Assembly (NCBI RefSeq): GCF_000765905.2
Contig: NZ_JRPL02000005.1
Location: 1 to 64,000 of the forward strand
DNA from: Helicobacter trogontum
GTDB lineage: Bacteria; Campylobacterota; Campylobacteria; Campylobacterales; Helicobacteraceae
Direction: 5' to 3'
Length of the DNA stretch: 64,000 nt
Shown here: in pieces, positions 26,537 to 36,472 of the stretch
Numbering within the stretch: the stretch's first letter is position 1
Layout of the letters: each line of letters starts with the position of its first letter
Translations under genes and position numbers: made by a program
Notes under the pieces: model-generated
Databases searched by the model: none
What the model saw: only the letters and a program-made list of their open reading frames with translations
Told to the model about the DNA's origin: nothing

Positions 26537-27307
26537 ATGGATTTAACAAGTATTTTAGGTATTATATTGGCAATCACAAGCCTTTCTGTTGGAGATATAC
26601 TCGAGGGTGGAAATCCAGTGCATTTAGTGCATTTAAGCTCCGTTATCATCGTGATTCCGACCGCGGCAATGTGTGCGATGACAGCCACACATGCACATGC
26701 GGTAAAAGCAGCCTTTAAGGAACTAAAGATTGTTTTTGTGAATCCAAAAGTAAATATGAATAATACTATTAGGCAAATGGTAGAGTTTAGTTCAGAAGCA
26801 CGTAAAAACGGACTTTTAACACTTGAATCAAGAGTGTCACAACTGGAAGATGACTTCACACGCGAAGCGATGTCAATGATTATTGATGGACGGGAAGCAA
26901 AAGATGTGCGTGAAGACATGGAGATTCAGATTGAGCAATTAGAACACTATTATCATAGTGCGGCACATTATTGGATTCAATTTGGTGAAACATGTCCTAC
27001 GATGGGGCTTGTTGGTGCGGTGTGTGGTCTAATCCTTGCACTTACCTTACTTGATAACCCAGCGGCTATGGCAGCTGGTATTGGTGGTGCTTTTACAGCG
27101 ACAGTTACAGGGATTATGGGTGCATACGCGATTTTTGGTCCATGTGGTCAAAAGATGAAAGCAAAATCACATGATATTATCATTGAAAAAGTGATGATAT
27201 TAGAAGCAGTTGTGGGTATTGCAAATGGAGATAACCCAAGAAATCTTGAAGCAAAACTTCTAGGATTTATCCCACCAGGTGAACCAAAAATATCACAATT
27301 TGAATAG
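26537..27307 (+). CDS. motA: Flagellar stator protein MotA
   Basis: MotA forms, with MotB, the proton-driven stator of the flagellar motor. The 256-residue protein has two N-terminal membrane segments, a cytoplasmic part with the charged 'SSEARKNGLLTLESRV' block that contacts the rotor, and two C-terminal membrane segments around GETCPTMGLVGAVCGLILAL, whose proline is functionally conserved. The C-terminus carries IPPGEPK. A near-perfect sigma-54 motif precedes it. motB follows after 137 bases. Confidence 0.95.
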   Translation: MDLTSILGIILAITSLSVGDILEGGNPVHLVHLSSVIIVIPTAAMCAMTATHAHAVKAAFKELKIVFVNPKVNMNNTIRQMVEFSSEARKNGLLTLESRVSQLEDDFTREAMSMIIDGREAKDVREDMEIQIEQLEHYYHSAAHYWIQFGETCPTMGLVGAVCGLILALTLLDNPAAMAAGIGGAFTATVTGIMGAYAIFGPCGQKMKAKSHDIIIEKVMILEAVVGIANGDNPRNLEAKLLGFIPPGEPKISQFE

Positions 27308-27444
27308 TATAAGCAACAATGTGATAGTAAATAGATTTGATTGGAGTATATGGAATCTGTGTGGCTACATATCCAATCCTGTGGTTGCATGTAGCTATGA
27401 TAATGTATTGCTTCATGCAGTTAAGATAGATTAAGGAATAGAAA

Positions 27445-28212
27445 ATGGCAAAAAAATGTAAATGTGAAGAATGTCCAGCTGGAGAGAAGTGGGCGGTTCC
27501 ATACGCAGACTTCCTTTCGCTCCTACTTGCACTTTTTATTGCACTTTATGCAATTTCAGCAGCAAACACCTCAAGAGTGAAAGCTGTTACAGAAGCTTTT
27601 ATTACCATTTTTGATGCAACACCTATGCCAGAACGCACCATGCCTGTAATGATTATTCCACCAGATCCTGGGACAGTTAGGCAGGAAACAAAAGATACGT
27701 TAAAAAATACTTCTACAAATCTTAATTCACCAACGACGGTTGTAACCATTACACAACTATCAAATCTTATACAAGATGGTGGTTTATTAGAACAAATTGA
27801 ACAAGGAACAACTCTTAGACTTCCATCAGATATTTTATTTGAACCGGGTACAGCAGACCTTGTGAATCAAGATAGAAAAATAGAGCTTGATTTACTTGCA
27901 ACAGCAATTGCAAAAATGCCACCAGAAGTTATGGTAAATATCAGGGGCTATACGGACAACTCAAGTCCAACAGGTTACCGTAATAATTATGAGCTTGCAG
28001 CTGCTAGAGCATCAAACGTTATGGAGTATCTAATGGGCAGAGGAGTTGATCCTGCTAGGCTTTCCTTTACTTCCTATGGGCAGTATAATCCTATCGTCCC
28101 AAACACAAGTGAAGTAAATCGTCGTGCAAACAATCGTGTTGAAGTATTCTTTGCAACAACAAAGACCTCAGTCCACGAAGTGCAAGGCGTATTAGAAGAC
28201 ATGCAACGATAG
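27445..28212 (+). CDS. motB: Flagellar stator protein MotB
   Basis: The 255-residue partner of MotA has one N-terminal membrane helix starting WAVPYADFLSLLLALFIALYAIS, with the proton-carrying Asp in YADF, and a C-terminal OmpA-like peptidoglycan-binding domain (about 125-250) seen in MVNIRGYTDNSSPTGYRNNYELAAARASNV and FTSYG. The N-terminal CKCEECPAGEKW is typical of Campylobacterota. An AAGGAATAG ribosome site precedes it. tatB begins 22 bases after its stop. Confidence 0.95.
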   Translation: MAKKCKCEECPAGEKWAVPYADFLSLLLALFIALYAISAANTSRVKAVTEAFITIFDATPMPERTMPVMIIPPDPGTVRQETKDTLKNTSTNLNSPTTVVTITQLSNLIQDGGLLEQIEQGTTLRLPSDILFEPGTADLVNQDRKIELDLLATAIAKMPPEVMVNIRGYTDNSSPTGYRNNYELAAARASNVMEYLMGRGVDPARLSFTSYGQYNPIVPNTSEVNRRANNRVEVFFATTKTSVHEVQGVLEDMQR

Positions 28213-28234
28213 CATAGCGTGTAAAGGGGTATTC

Positions 28235-28729
28235 TTGTTAGGATTTGGAATTGGTGAAATTATTCTTATAGTAGTGGTTGCTATCATTGTGCTAGGACCT
28301 GATAAACTACCAAATGCACTTATTGAAATGGCACGGTTTGTGCGTGTTGTAAAAAAGACGATGCAAGATGCAAAAGACACGATTGATAGAGAAGTTAATC
28401 TAGCTGAGATTAAAAAAGAAGCGCAAGCCTACAAAGAGAAGCTAGAACATAGTGTCGATATTAGCAAGGAAATTAAGGATGCAGACCTTGTAAATGAAAT
28501 ACAAAAAGATATGAATGACATACAGCATTTATTTAAAGACTATAATCCAAAACCAATTCAACTTGACACGCAAACAAACAATACAGAAACAGAATCTAAA
28601 AACTATCATCACAGTGATGATTTGACACCAACTAGTAATGCAGAATCTATACATAACACACATGAGACTCCTGGTGTTTTACAAAATACCAATGAAATAG
28701 AAACCTCAAATAAGGCAAAGCATGTCTAA
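28235..28729 (+). CDS. tatB: Twin-arginine translocase subunit TatB
   Basis: TatB recognises folded Tat substrates together with TatC. The 164-residue protein has a short N-terminal membrane helix (MLGFGIGEIILIVVVAIIVLGP), the conserved 'GPDKLPNALIEMARFVRVV' amphipathic helix, a charged helical part and a Thr/Asn/Glu-rich tail. It starts with TTG, seven bases after AAGGGG. It follows motB closely, so the two may share a message. tatC follows after 161 bases. Confidence 0.88.
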   Translation: MLGFGIGEIILIVVVAIIVLGPDKLPNALIEMARFVRVVKKTMQDAKDTIDREVNLAEIKKEAQAYKEKLEHSVDISKEIKDADLVNEIQKDMNDIQHLFKDYNPKPIQLDTQTNNTETESKNYHHSDDLTPTSNAESIHNTHETPGVLQNTNEIETSNKAKHV

Positions 28730-28788
28730 TCATGTATTAACACAATCTTATCCTCACACAATATTTTGTGACACAAGATGCTGTGCAG

Positions 28789-28825
28789 CACAACTTTATA
28801 CTCTTAATATAAGGAATAAGTTGTG
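28789..28825 (+). terminator. Nested hairpin between tatB and tatC
   Basis: CACAACTT and AAGTTGTG (28789-28796 and 28818-28825) form an 8-bp stem; within the loop CTTA-ATA-TAAG can form a second stem. No T-run follows, so it may be an attenuator or processing site rather than a full terminator. Confidence 0.35.
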
Positions 28826-28890
28826 TATGTCAAAAATCAATTTCACTGGTTATAATATCGCAACGAGTATAAAATAATTGGGGTATATAT

Positions 28891-29697
28891 ATGTTTGAAG
28901 AGTTAAGACCACATTTACAGGACTTGCGAAAGCGACTCATGCTTTCTCTCTTGAGCATTGTGATTTGCTTCGTGGCATGTTTTTCATTTCATGAAGAGAT
29001 TTTTACATGGGTGCAAACGCCAATTTCAAATGCGTTTGCTAGTGGTATCAAAGGAAAGCTTATACAAGTTGCTCCAGCAGAATATCTTTTTGTGGCAATT
29101 AAAGTCAGCTTTTTTGCAGCCTTTGTAATTTCTGTACCAATTGTATTTTGGCAGTTGTGGCTTTTTGTTGCACCAGGTTTATATAAACATGAAAAAAAGC
29201 TTATTTTACCATTTGTATTCTTTGGCAGCTTTATGTTTGCCTTAGGATTGTTTTTTTGCTATGAAATTGTATTTCCGCTTATTATTCGTTATGTCCTTGC
29301 GTTTGGAAATGAGGTGGTTGAAGCAAATATAGCAAGTGATGAATATTTATCATTTTTCATTCGTATTATGCTTGCATTTGGCTTTGTATTTGAATTGCCT
29401 GTTATGGCTTTTTTCTTGGGTAAAATAGGACTTATCACAGATAATACACTAAAACGATCATTTCGCTATGCTGTTGTAGCCATATTTGTTGTTGCTGCTA
29501 TTGTAACGCCGCCAGATGTTATCTCGCAATTACTACTTGCATTGCCCATGGTCGTGTTATATGGTGTTGCTATTATTATCCTGAAGTTTGTAAACCCAGA
29601 GAAAAAGCAAGATGAAATTTTGTCATCATCTAACAATATCGAGCAAACGCGGAAAGATGAAATACAAACAGAGATAGAGCAACAACTTAAGGAATAA
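28891..29697 (+). CDS. tatC: Twin-arginine translocase subunit TatC
   Basis: TatC is the multi-span receptor of the Tat pathway. The 268-residue protein starts 'MFEELRPHLQDLRKRL' (the conserved 'HL-ELR-R' block), has six hydrophobic segments, and carries 'FFCYEIVFPLIIRY' with the conserved Phe-x-Tyr/Glu region and 'EYLSFFIRIMLAFGFVFELPV'. A polar tail of about 35 residues ends it. Its ATG is preceded by a weak GGGGTAT site. Confidence 0.93.
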   Translation: MFEELRPHLQDLRKRLMLSLLSIVICFVACFSFHEEIFTWVQTPISNAFASGIKGKLIQVAPAEYLFVAIKVSFFAAFVISVPIVFWQLWLFVAPGLYKHEKKLILPFVFFGSFMFALGLFFCYEIVFPLIIRYVLAFGNEVVEANIASDEYLSFFIRIMLAFGFVFELPVMAFFLGKIGLITDNTLKRSFRYAVVAIFVVAAIVTPPDVISQLLLALPMVVLYGVAIIILKFVNPEKKQDEILSSSNNIEQTRKDEIQTEIEQQLKE

Positions 29698-30244
29698 TTT
29701 TAATACGTTGTTAATTTATCCATCCGCATACAAGAAGAAATTAGTTGGTGTGCCTTCATATATGATCTTTGTTATAAATTGAATTTCAAGCATTAAAGGC
29801 AATACAAAAATAAGGCATCAAGTTAAAGCCAAATACAATCTTACATCGATTGCGTATAGCATAAGAAATTTCATACAACAGATATTTACAATGAGATATA
29901 TTTACTCTTTTATAGAGCAAAAATCTTAAAAACACACTTTTAAAAATTCCTTAGTATCACAAAATTTGGATATAAGTGATGTAATTCTCATAATTCAATC
30001 TGAATTCTAAATGCTTCCAAGTGTTAGGGGAGTTATAATAAATTACATACATTCTTCCTTATAAATAGCAAAGAGTAGAATTGTGCAATATTTAATTTAA
30101 AATTCAAACATTTAAATACACAACATAATATGTTTTATGCACAATTTCTAGATAGGGCTTACTTAAAGACTTGCTTAAATAAGTAGGTGGTATATATCAA
30201 ATTAACAACTTTTATTCATTCTTTAATTCAACGCTAAACACATA
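29698..30244. other. Non-coding gap between convergent tatC and kdsD
   Basis: These 547 AT-rich bases separate two genes that end toward each other. I find no gene-like frame. An imperfect inverted repeat (CTTACTTA near 30158 with TAAATAAG near 30175) could act as a weak bidirectional terminator for kdsD. Confidence 0.4.
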
Positions 30245-31216
30245 TCACCTACAAAAGCCTGCTTGGATTAAATCATGCATATGAATGACACCCTCCAACA
30301 CTCCATCTTTTGTCAAAATAGGTAATATTTGGATTTTAGAATCCTCAATAATTTTTAGTGCATCAAAGGCAAGCATATCACTACCATAAAGTACCTTTGG
30401 ATTTTTTGTAGCATACGAAAACGCGATGGATTGCAAACTAAAATCTTTATCAAACATAGCCCTTCTTAAATCACCATCACTTAACACGCCGAGTAATTTA
30501 TGATCTGAATCAACAAAAAACGCATTTCCCAAACGTCCATTTGTCATAACGCTAATTGCATCACGTAGACTCATTACAACATCAAGCAAAGGGAGTTCTC
30601 GTGTTTGCATAATATCGCTCACTTTGATAAAGAGCATACGCCCTAAGCTTCCACCTGGATGGAAGTTTGCAAAGTCATTTTTACTAAAATCCCTAGCCCT
30701 CATAAGACATATTGCAAGAGAATCGCCTAAAGCAAGTGTAAGTGTGGTTGAAGTCGTAGGGGCAGTTTGTATGGGACATGCTTCTCTTTCTATCATTATT
30801 GGTAAAAAATAATCACCAAGCATGGACATACGCGATTTTTTTGACTTTGACATAGTTATGATAGGCAATCCCATGCGTCTAATATGAGGCAGGATTGCCA
30901 CAATTTCTTCACTCTCACCACTATAGCTAATTGCCAATACACAATCATCTTTTTGCAATACACCTAAATCACCATGCATAGCCTCTGTAGGATGCAAAAA
31001 AATACTCGGAGTGCCTGTGCTTGAGAGTGTCGCTGAAATCTTTTGTGCAATTAGCCCACTTTTGCCTACACCTATAAGCACGAGTTTGCCTTTCATGCTT
31101 AAGATATGTCTTATAATAGAATCTAAATCACTCAAGTCTCCATCATACGCTAGAAGAGCATTCCCTTCATCACGTAAAGTCTGCATAAAAATTGCCTTAA
31201 AATCACAAGATTCCAT
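30245..31216 (-). CDS. kdsD: D-arabinose 5-phosphate isomerase (KdsD/KpsF family)
   Basis: The enzyme makes D-arabinose 5-phosphate for KDO, the inner sugar of LPS. The 323-residue protein has an SIS domain (about 30-185, GVGKSGLIAQKISATLSSTGT, 'HPTEAMHGDLGVL', 'SYSGESEEI') and two CBS domains (about 200-320). Length is normal for the family. It is monocistronic in view; the start has no strong ribosome site (TTAGATATGG). Confidence 0.92.
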   Translation of the reverse strand: MESCDFKAIFMQTLRDEGNALLAYDGDLSDLDSIIRHILSMKGKLVLIGVGKSGLIAQKISATLSSTGTPSIFLHPTEAMHGDLGVLQKDDCVLAISYSGESEEIVAILPHIRRMGLPIITMSKSKKSRMSMLGDYFLPIMIEREACPIQTAPTTSTTLTLALGDSLAICLMRARDFSKNDFANFHPGGSLGRMLFIKVSDIMQTRELPLLDVVMSLRDAISVMTNGRLGNAFFVDSDHKLLGVLSDGDLRRAMFDKDFSLQSIAFSYATKNPKVLYGSDMLAFDALKIIEDSKIQILPILTKDGVLEGVIHMHDLIQAGFCR

Positions 31217-31572
31217 ATCTAACCTTTTAATTATATATTATTTGCTTTCTCTAATGTGACTAATTTTAACATACTTTGCTTTAATGATAGGAATTATCTT
31301 CTTCTTATATTGCCTAATTATCTTAAGTTTGCTTATCACATATTAAATAGGTCGTCTTTATGTAAAAAATGCAATAGATAGATAAAAACTTTGACTTCAC
31401 TTAGGTGTAAATATACTATATTGATTATAGAATCTTGCTTAAAATCTTGATATCCCAGTAGACAATCAAATCATTTAATGAGTAATGTATGACAAGTTGA
31501 CTTAGCCCAGAATCAAGCTATTTATAAGTATAAGGCATAACGCTAAGAGGTAGGGGGATCGCAATAGCTTAG

Positions 31573-31821
31573 CAATTTTTATTTAAGAAAATTAAAGCTG
31601 TAAAAGATTTAAGTATTATGTCATTTGATGTTTTTGACACTTTGTTTTTATGCTTATGTTACAACCACGACCTATTTCTTTATCTAGCAGAATATATTCA
31701 TGATAAACCAAACTACGCAATAGCTAGGATTTATGCAAAAGCTACCTCACACTATCACCATAACATGAGATATACAAAACAATATGCTCTTGATTCATAT
31801 CATGGACTGATAAGATTGTAG
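31573..31821 (+). pseudogene. Remnant of a HAD-like surface-sugar gene
   Basis: A short open frame reads KKIKAVKDLSIMSFDVFDTL near its start. 'SFDVFDTL' with a preceding 'K-V' stretch is the first motif of HAD-type proteins that are often joined to glycosyltransferases in surface-sugar loci. The frame ends after about 80 codons, far short of such proteins, and has no upstream start or ribosome site. The surrounding 840 bases hold no other gene. I read this as the decayed 5' end of such a gene. Confidence 0.45.
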
Positions 31822-31988
31822 AATCTGATTCTTTGATCTAAAAATGAGGAATTGTCATTACAATCACAAGATACAACAACAAAACCTTGAAATGTCAGAA
31901 GTTTAGTATCACAACAAATCCTTGAATAAATATTGCTATAGCAAGTAAAACGTATCTACCAAGAGATTTTATCTAGGACTTTTTTAAA

Positions 31989-32049
31989 GCCTTACAAAAT
32001 CGTAGCCGCCTCTATATATCAAATAGCATTAGATATGTAGAGGTAAGGC
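31989..32049. terminator. Bulged hairpin downstream of rplS
   Basis: GCCTTAC (31989-31995) pairs with GTAAGGC (32043-32049), and inside it CTCTATATATC pairs with GATATGTAGAG with one mismatch; a 14-base bulge lies on one side. It starts 10 bases after the rplS stop on the minus strand. There is no T-run, so it may protect the transcript end rather than terminate it. Confidence 0.45.
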
Positions 32050-32058
32050 ACTAAAGAC

Positions 32059-32424
32059 TTATCCAATCTTTTTCTTTAATTCCTTAATCCTTGCTGCCTT
32101 ACCTCGTCTGTTACGCAAATAATACAACTTTGCACGGCGAACTCGCCCAACACGCAACACTTCTATTTTTTCTAAACTATCGCTATAGAGTGGAAAAATC
32201 TTTTCAACACCTATATTATTAGCACCCATTTTACGCACAGTAAAAGTCCTATCAACGCCATTACCACGTATTGCTATACATATACCCTCAAAGTTTTGCA
32301 CCCTTGTTTTATCACCCTCTTTTATCTTAATTCCAACACGCAAAGTATCGCCCGCTTTGAACTGCGGCGCAGATCTATTTTCAAGTTGTGTTTTTTCAAA
32401 CTGCTCGATATATCGATTTTTCAT
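32059..32424 (-). CDS. rplS: 50S ribosomal protein L19
   Basis: L19 sits at the 30S-50S interface. The 121-residue protein shows the full family pattern: '[45 protein letters not shown]' and '[42 protein letters not shown]', in one piece. It is the second gene of a trmD-rplS unit (11-base gap), as in H. pylori. Confidence 0.98.
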   Translation of the reverse strand: MKNRYIEQFEKTQLENRSAPQFKAGDTLRVGIKIKEGDKTRVQNFEGICIAIRGNGVDRTFTVRKMGANNIGVEKIFPLYSDSLEKIEVLRVGRVRRAKLYYLRNRRGKAARIKELKKKIG

Positions 32425-32435
32425 GACTTCCTCAC

Positions 32436-33113
32436 TTATGATATTAATAAATCCGGTCTAAAATATTGCGTTTTCATCTTAGACATGGTAAGTTTTAAAT
32501 CGCTTATTATAGCGTGATTTCCATTTAAATAAGCAGAAGTTGGTAAATTTTTTTTATTTTTTTCAACAAACTGCTTTGATTTTGTAAAATTTGGTGCTTC
32601 AAGCAAGTTAGACTCAAAACTTTCACCTTGCAAAGAAAGCTCATTGCCAAGCACACCATGTATATGTCTAGCAATCGAATCTGCCATGCACAATGCCGCT
32701 AACTCTCCGCCACTCAATATAAAATCACCTATACTAAAGATTTCTGTAGCATACAACTCAATAATGCGTTCATCAAACCCTTCGTATCGTCCACAAACAA
32801 AGCTAATATGACTATATTTACTAAGACGCACAGAATCCTTATGACCAAATTTTGCACCGCAGGGACTAAGAAATATAATACGTGAATTTTCAGCCTGCTG
32901 TAGAGCACAATCAAGAACAAATGGATCAAGCAACATGCCAGCTCCACCGCCAATAAGTGCATTGTCAACTTTTTTATGTTTATCCAACGCAAAATCACGG
33001 ATATTAATGCATTCTACCTTAATCTTTTGATTACAAACAGCATGCCGCATGATACTTTGCCCAAAATAAGGCATAATCAAATCTGGAAAAAGAGTAAAAA
33101 AACTAAAACGCAT
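32436..33113 (-). CDS. trmD: tRNA (guanine-N1)-methyltransferase TrmD
   Basis: TrmD methylates G37 of tRNAs with a G36 to prevent frameshifting. The 225-residue SPOUT enzyme has '[12 protein letters not shown]' at its start, '[12 protein letters not shown]', 'LSPCGAKF', '[13 protein letters not shown]' and the knot '[31 protein letters not shown]'. Its start lies 11 bases inside the end of the upstream outer membrane protein gene. In H. pylori rimM precedes trmD; here it does not. Confidence 0.96.
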   Translation of the reverse strand: MRFSFFTLFPDLIMPYFGQSIMRHAVCNQKIKVECINIRDFALDKHKKVDNALIGGGAGMLLDPFVLDCALQQAENSRIIFLSPCGAKFGHKDSVRLSKYSHISFVCGRYEGFDERIIELYATEIFSIGDFILSGGELAALCMADSIARHIHGVLGNELSLQGESFESNLLEAPNFTKSKQFVEKNKKNLPTSAYLNGNHAIISDLKLTMSKMKTQYFRPDLLIS

Positions 33114-34428
33114 AGGTTATAGATGACATAAGATAACTTCGATCAAGTATATTTCGACCTGTTAGCGCAATATCTGATTCATTCCACGCATCACTTTGCA
33201 TAACATGCGTATAGTAATTTGCAATCAAGCCCAAATTCACAGTATCTATAATCTGCCAATCAACAATAAACTTTAATGAATATTCTATTGCACTAGGAGC
33301 AGTTGTATAACGCCCATTAAGCCCAAATGATAAAGATTGAACATATTTTGCCAGATTCTCATATCTAGCCTCAGTAAAAAGCAGCACACTAAGTGCATCA
33401 GGTGCCACGGAAGCATTAAGAGATGCACCTGTGCTATACACACTATTATCCCAAATATCTATGCCAATAGGGTTACCAAACATACCCATGCGCGCATTCG
33501 CATTACCAATATTTTTATAGATTCCAAGTGCTAGTTTGTATGTATCATAAAAATCAATATCCTGTCGCACCAAAATGCTTGAGGTAAAACCTGTAGGATC
33601 TTTAAAACTTGAGAAAAAATAATTATCCAAATCAATAATACTTTGGCTATGTATAGGGAAAAGTGCACTAAGTTTTGTGGTATAACTAATACTCTCTTTA
33701 TTGCCAAATTCTGCACTAATACTAAATCCAGGCGCAACATATTCTTTTGCACCATAATACACATAGGCTTTTGTATCTAGGAACTCATTATTATAGCCAA
33801 CTTCAGCATTAACAATTCCATAGGTAGAGTAAAGAGTACTAAAATCTGTAAGCCAACCATTCCCTACAAGTGCAACCGTGCTCGAGCCAAAAATCTTAAC
33901 ATGAAAATGATTTGCAAATCTAAATATTGCATTGATACCCTCAGCATAACTATCAAACCAATCATCATCTTCTTGCTCAAATCTTCCTGCTTTCACATTT
34001 ATAGAATCTGTTTGATAGTATATATAAGCATTGTGCACAAAAATATTGCGAGTATTATCAGCATTTGCCTCTCTATCATTAAGATAGCCAGGATATGCAC
34101 CTACATAATTATATGCCAAACCTTTTGTAGAATCATATGTCAGTCCAGCAGCAACCGCTCCTACCATAATCTGAAAATCGTTATATTTATACCCTACACT
34201 TAATTGTCCCAATGCATAGCCATAACTATTATTTGGCAAAGCCTGTTTCGTGCTAAATGCAGTTTTATTAAATATTTCTAAGCCACCATGTAAAAATACA
34301 CCATTATCTTGCTTTATCACAGGTTCTGTATCTTTATATTCTTGATCCATTATTGTAATCTCATTTTGCCTTGCATAAAGTGCTGAAAAACAGAATGCAG
34401 AACATATGAGAATCCTATGTAATTGCAT
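33103..34428 (-). CDS. Outer membrane beta-barrel protein (Hof/OprD-like)
   Basis: The 441-residue precursor has a signal peptide (MQLHRILICSAFCFSALYAR) and a mature part of alternating aromatic strands such as 'SYGYALGQLSVGYKYNDFQIMVGAVAAG', 'NAYIYYQTDSINVKAGRFEQEDDD' and a terminal MSSITYAF ending in Phe, all typical of barrels. It resembles the Hof-family porins of Helicobacter; the substrate is unknown. I start at 34428, where TAGGAG precedes the ATG, rather than 13 codons upstream. The stop overlaps trmD by 11 bases, so the tRNA enzyme and L19 may depend on this gene's promoter. Confidence 0.78.
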   Translation of the reverse strand: MQLHRILICSAFCFSALYARQNEITIMDQEYKDTEPVIKQDNGVFLHGGLEIFNKTAFSTKQALPNNSYGYALGQLSVGYKYNDFQIMVGAVAAGLTYDSTKGLAYNYVGAYPGYLNDREANADNTRNIFVHNAYIYYQTDSINVKAGRFEQEDDDWFDSYAEGINAIFRFANHFHVKIFGSSTVALVGNGWLTDFSTLYSTYGIVNAEVGYNNEFLDTKAYVYYGAKEYVAPGFSISAEFGNKESISYTTKLSALFPIHSQSIIDLDNYFFSSFKDPTGFTSSILVRQDIDFYDTYKLALGIYKNIGNANARMGMFGNPIGIDIWDNSVYSTGASLNASVAPDALSVLLFTEARYENLAKYVQSLSFGLNGRYTTAPSAIEYSLKFIVDWQIIDTVNLGLIANYYTHVMQSDAWNESDIALTGRNILDRSYLMSSITYAF

Positions 34429-34743
34429 TATAACTCCTAAAAACAATCTAGAATCTATAAAAGACAAACCGAAATTATATGCTATTTCTGTTCATTTTAT
34501 GCCTAATTATATATGATTGCATAAAATTAGCTCTTTCATAACCTAAATATTCACAAAAACAAAATCTGATGTCAAGTATAATAAAACGCATATTTTCAAA
34601 TCAAGTCAATCAAAGTATGCCTGCTAAACCAAACAGCCTACAGCAGTAACATAATTTACAAATATTTTACAATTTAGATTTGCGATTTTACATACATTTC
34701 ATACACTTTCAAATGAAATTTCTAGATTTTATAAAGGATACGA
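34429..34743. promoter_or_regulatory. Divergent promoter region of the outer membrane protein and pstA
   Basis: The 315 bases between the two divergent starts must carry both promoters. A TATAATA (about 34578-34584) is present. I see no repeated Pho-box-like sequence that I could defend, and no fragment of pstS or pstC. Confidence 0.35.
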
Positions 34744-35562
34744 ATGAAAAAAGATGGACTTTCTAGTCTATTGTTTTGGTGTATGAGGCTTTCAATATAT
34801 AGCACACTTGCAATATTTTGTATTTTAATTGGTTTTATATTTATGAAAGGTGTGATTCATCTTACACCTAGCCTCTTTGAATGGGAATACAATAGCGAAA
34901 ATGTCTCTATGATGCCAGCTATTATAAATACTATCAATATGATACTTTTTTCTCTTGCTATTGCTATGCCTCTTGGAATCTTTGGAGCAATTTTTCTCAC
35001 AGAATACAGTAGCAGCAAAAATAAACTTATTGTTATAATAACAACTGCAGCTGAAACCCTTGTTGGTATTCCATCAATCGTATATGGGCTTTTTGGCTTT
35101 CTTGCATTTGTTGTGTTTTTTCAGTTAAAGTTTAGCTTTTTAGCAGGTAGTCTTACTATTACCATTATGATTTTACCTGTAATCTTGCGTAGTGCACAAG
35201 AGGCGTTAAGATCTGTCCCCTTAATGTATAGAGAAGCAAGCTTGGCTCTTGGGGCAGGCAAACTTAGAACAATTTTTTCTATTATTTTACCTGCTGCTAC
35301 ATCAGGAATCTTAGCAGGTATTATCCTTAGCATTGGAAAGATTGTTGGAGAAAGTGCGGCACTACTCTATACATTTGGTGGATTTGCACAAGTTTCTGGA
35401 TTATTTGATTCTGGCAGAACACTAAGTATGCACATGTATTTAATCTCAAATGAAGGTCATCATATTAACGAAGCATATAGCACGGCTATGATTCTCATTG
35501 TGATTGTATTGATGATCAATCTTTTATCAAATTACATAGCAAAAACTCTTACAAAGGCATAA
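34744..35562 (+). CDS. pstA: Phosphate ABC transporter permease PstA
   Basis: PstA is one of the two membrane subunits of the high-affinity phosphate importer. The 272-residue protein has six hydrophobic segments and the EAA loop '[45 protein letters not shown]', with PstA-specific '[11 protein letters not shown]' and '[16 protein letters not shown]'. An AAAGGAT site precedes the ATG. PstB follows after two bases, but PstC and PstS, needed for a working transporter, are not adjacent or anywhere in the window. Confidence 0.92.
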   Translation: MKKDGLSSLLFWCMRLSIYSTLAIFCILIGFIFMKGVIHLTPSLFEWEYNSENVSMMPAIINTINMILFSLAIAMPLGIFGAIFLTEYSSSKNKLIVIITTAAETLVGIPSIVYGLFGFLAFVVFFQLKFSFLAGSLTITIMILPVILRSAQEALRSVPLMYREASLALGAGKLRTIFSIILPAATSGILAGIILSIGKIVGESAALLYTFGGFAQVSGLFDSGRTLSMHMYLISNEGHHINEAYSTAMILIVIVLMINLLSNYIAKTLTKA

Positions 35563-35564
35563 AA

Positions 35565-36323
35565 ATGGATAAAAAAGTATGTTTTAATATTAAAGATATG
35601 AATTTGTATTATAATGATTTTCACGCATTAAAAGATATTAATATGCAGATTCTAAAAGGTAAAGTGACCGCTTTTATTGGACCTAGTGGTTGTGGTAAAT
35701 CAACCTTTCTTAAAAGCCTTAATCGCATGAATGATTTAGTGGAAGGTTGCAAAATTAAGGGCAAAATTTTATTAGATGAAGTTAATATCTATAAGAAGTA
35801 TGATGTAAATATATTGCGTAAAAAAGTGGGCATGGTATTTCAAAAGCCAAATCCATTTCCCATGAGCATTTATGATAATATAGTATTTGGTCCAAAAACA
35901 CATGGAATAAAACATAAAGATCAGCTAGATTCTATTGTAGAAGAATGCCTAAAGGATGTTGGTTTATGGGGTGATCTTAAGGATAGGTTAAAGCAATCTG
36001 CCCTAAGCCTTAGTGGTGGGCAGCAACAAAGACTTTGTATTGCAAGAACGTTGGCGGTAAATCCTGAAGTAATCTTGATGGATGAACCTACAAGTGCACT
36101 TGATCCCATCTCAACATTAAAGATAGAAGAACTCATCAATAAACTCAAAAAAGAATATACAATTATAATCGTTACACATAATATGCAGCAAGCTATGCGT
36201 ATAGCTGATAAGACCGCGTTCTTTTTACTTGGTGAAGTGATAGAATTTGATGACACTGAAAAAATATTTTCAAAACCAAAGAACAAAAAGACACAAGATT
36301 ATATTTCAGGAAGATTTGGATAG
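35565..36323 (+). CDS. pstB: Phosphate ABC transporter ATP-binding protein PstB
   Basis: The 252-residue ATPase has Walker [13 protein letters not shown], the PstB-type '[20 protein letters not shown]', Q-loop '[23 protein letters not shown]', signature [19 protein letters not shown], Walker [14 protein letters not shown] and the H-loop VTHNMQQA. It starts two bases after the pstA stop. Downstream, a 150-base gap separates it from the convergent proS and contains GCCAA-GTTAT-TTGGC, a short hairpin. Confidence 0.95.
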   Translation: MDKKVCFNIKDMNLYYNDFHALKDINMQILKGKVTAFIGPSGCGKSTFLKSLNRMNDLVEGCKIKGKILLDEVNIYKKYDVNILRKKVGMVFQKPNPFPMSIYDNIVFGPKTHGIKHKDQLDSIVEECLKDVGLWGDLKDRLKQSALSLSGGQQQRLCIARTLAVNPEVILMDEPTSALDPISTLKIEELINKLKKEYTIIIVTHNMQQAMRIADKTAFFLLGEVIEFDDTEKIFSKPKNKKTQDYISGRFG

Positions 36324-36472
36324 GTATTTGTTTTTACATAAATATAGTTATTACTATTAGAGACAATATTAAACAGACTGAAATAATTAGGTTTAACTCC
36401 CTAATATCAATGATGCAAAACTATCTTGCCAAGTTATTTGGCCTCATAATTCTTTACATCTTATAAGCATAG

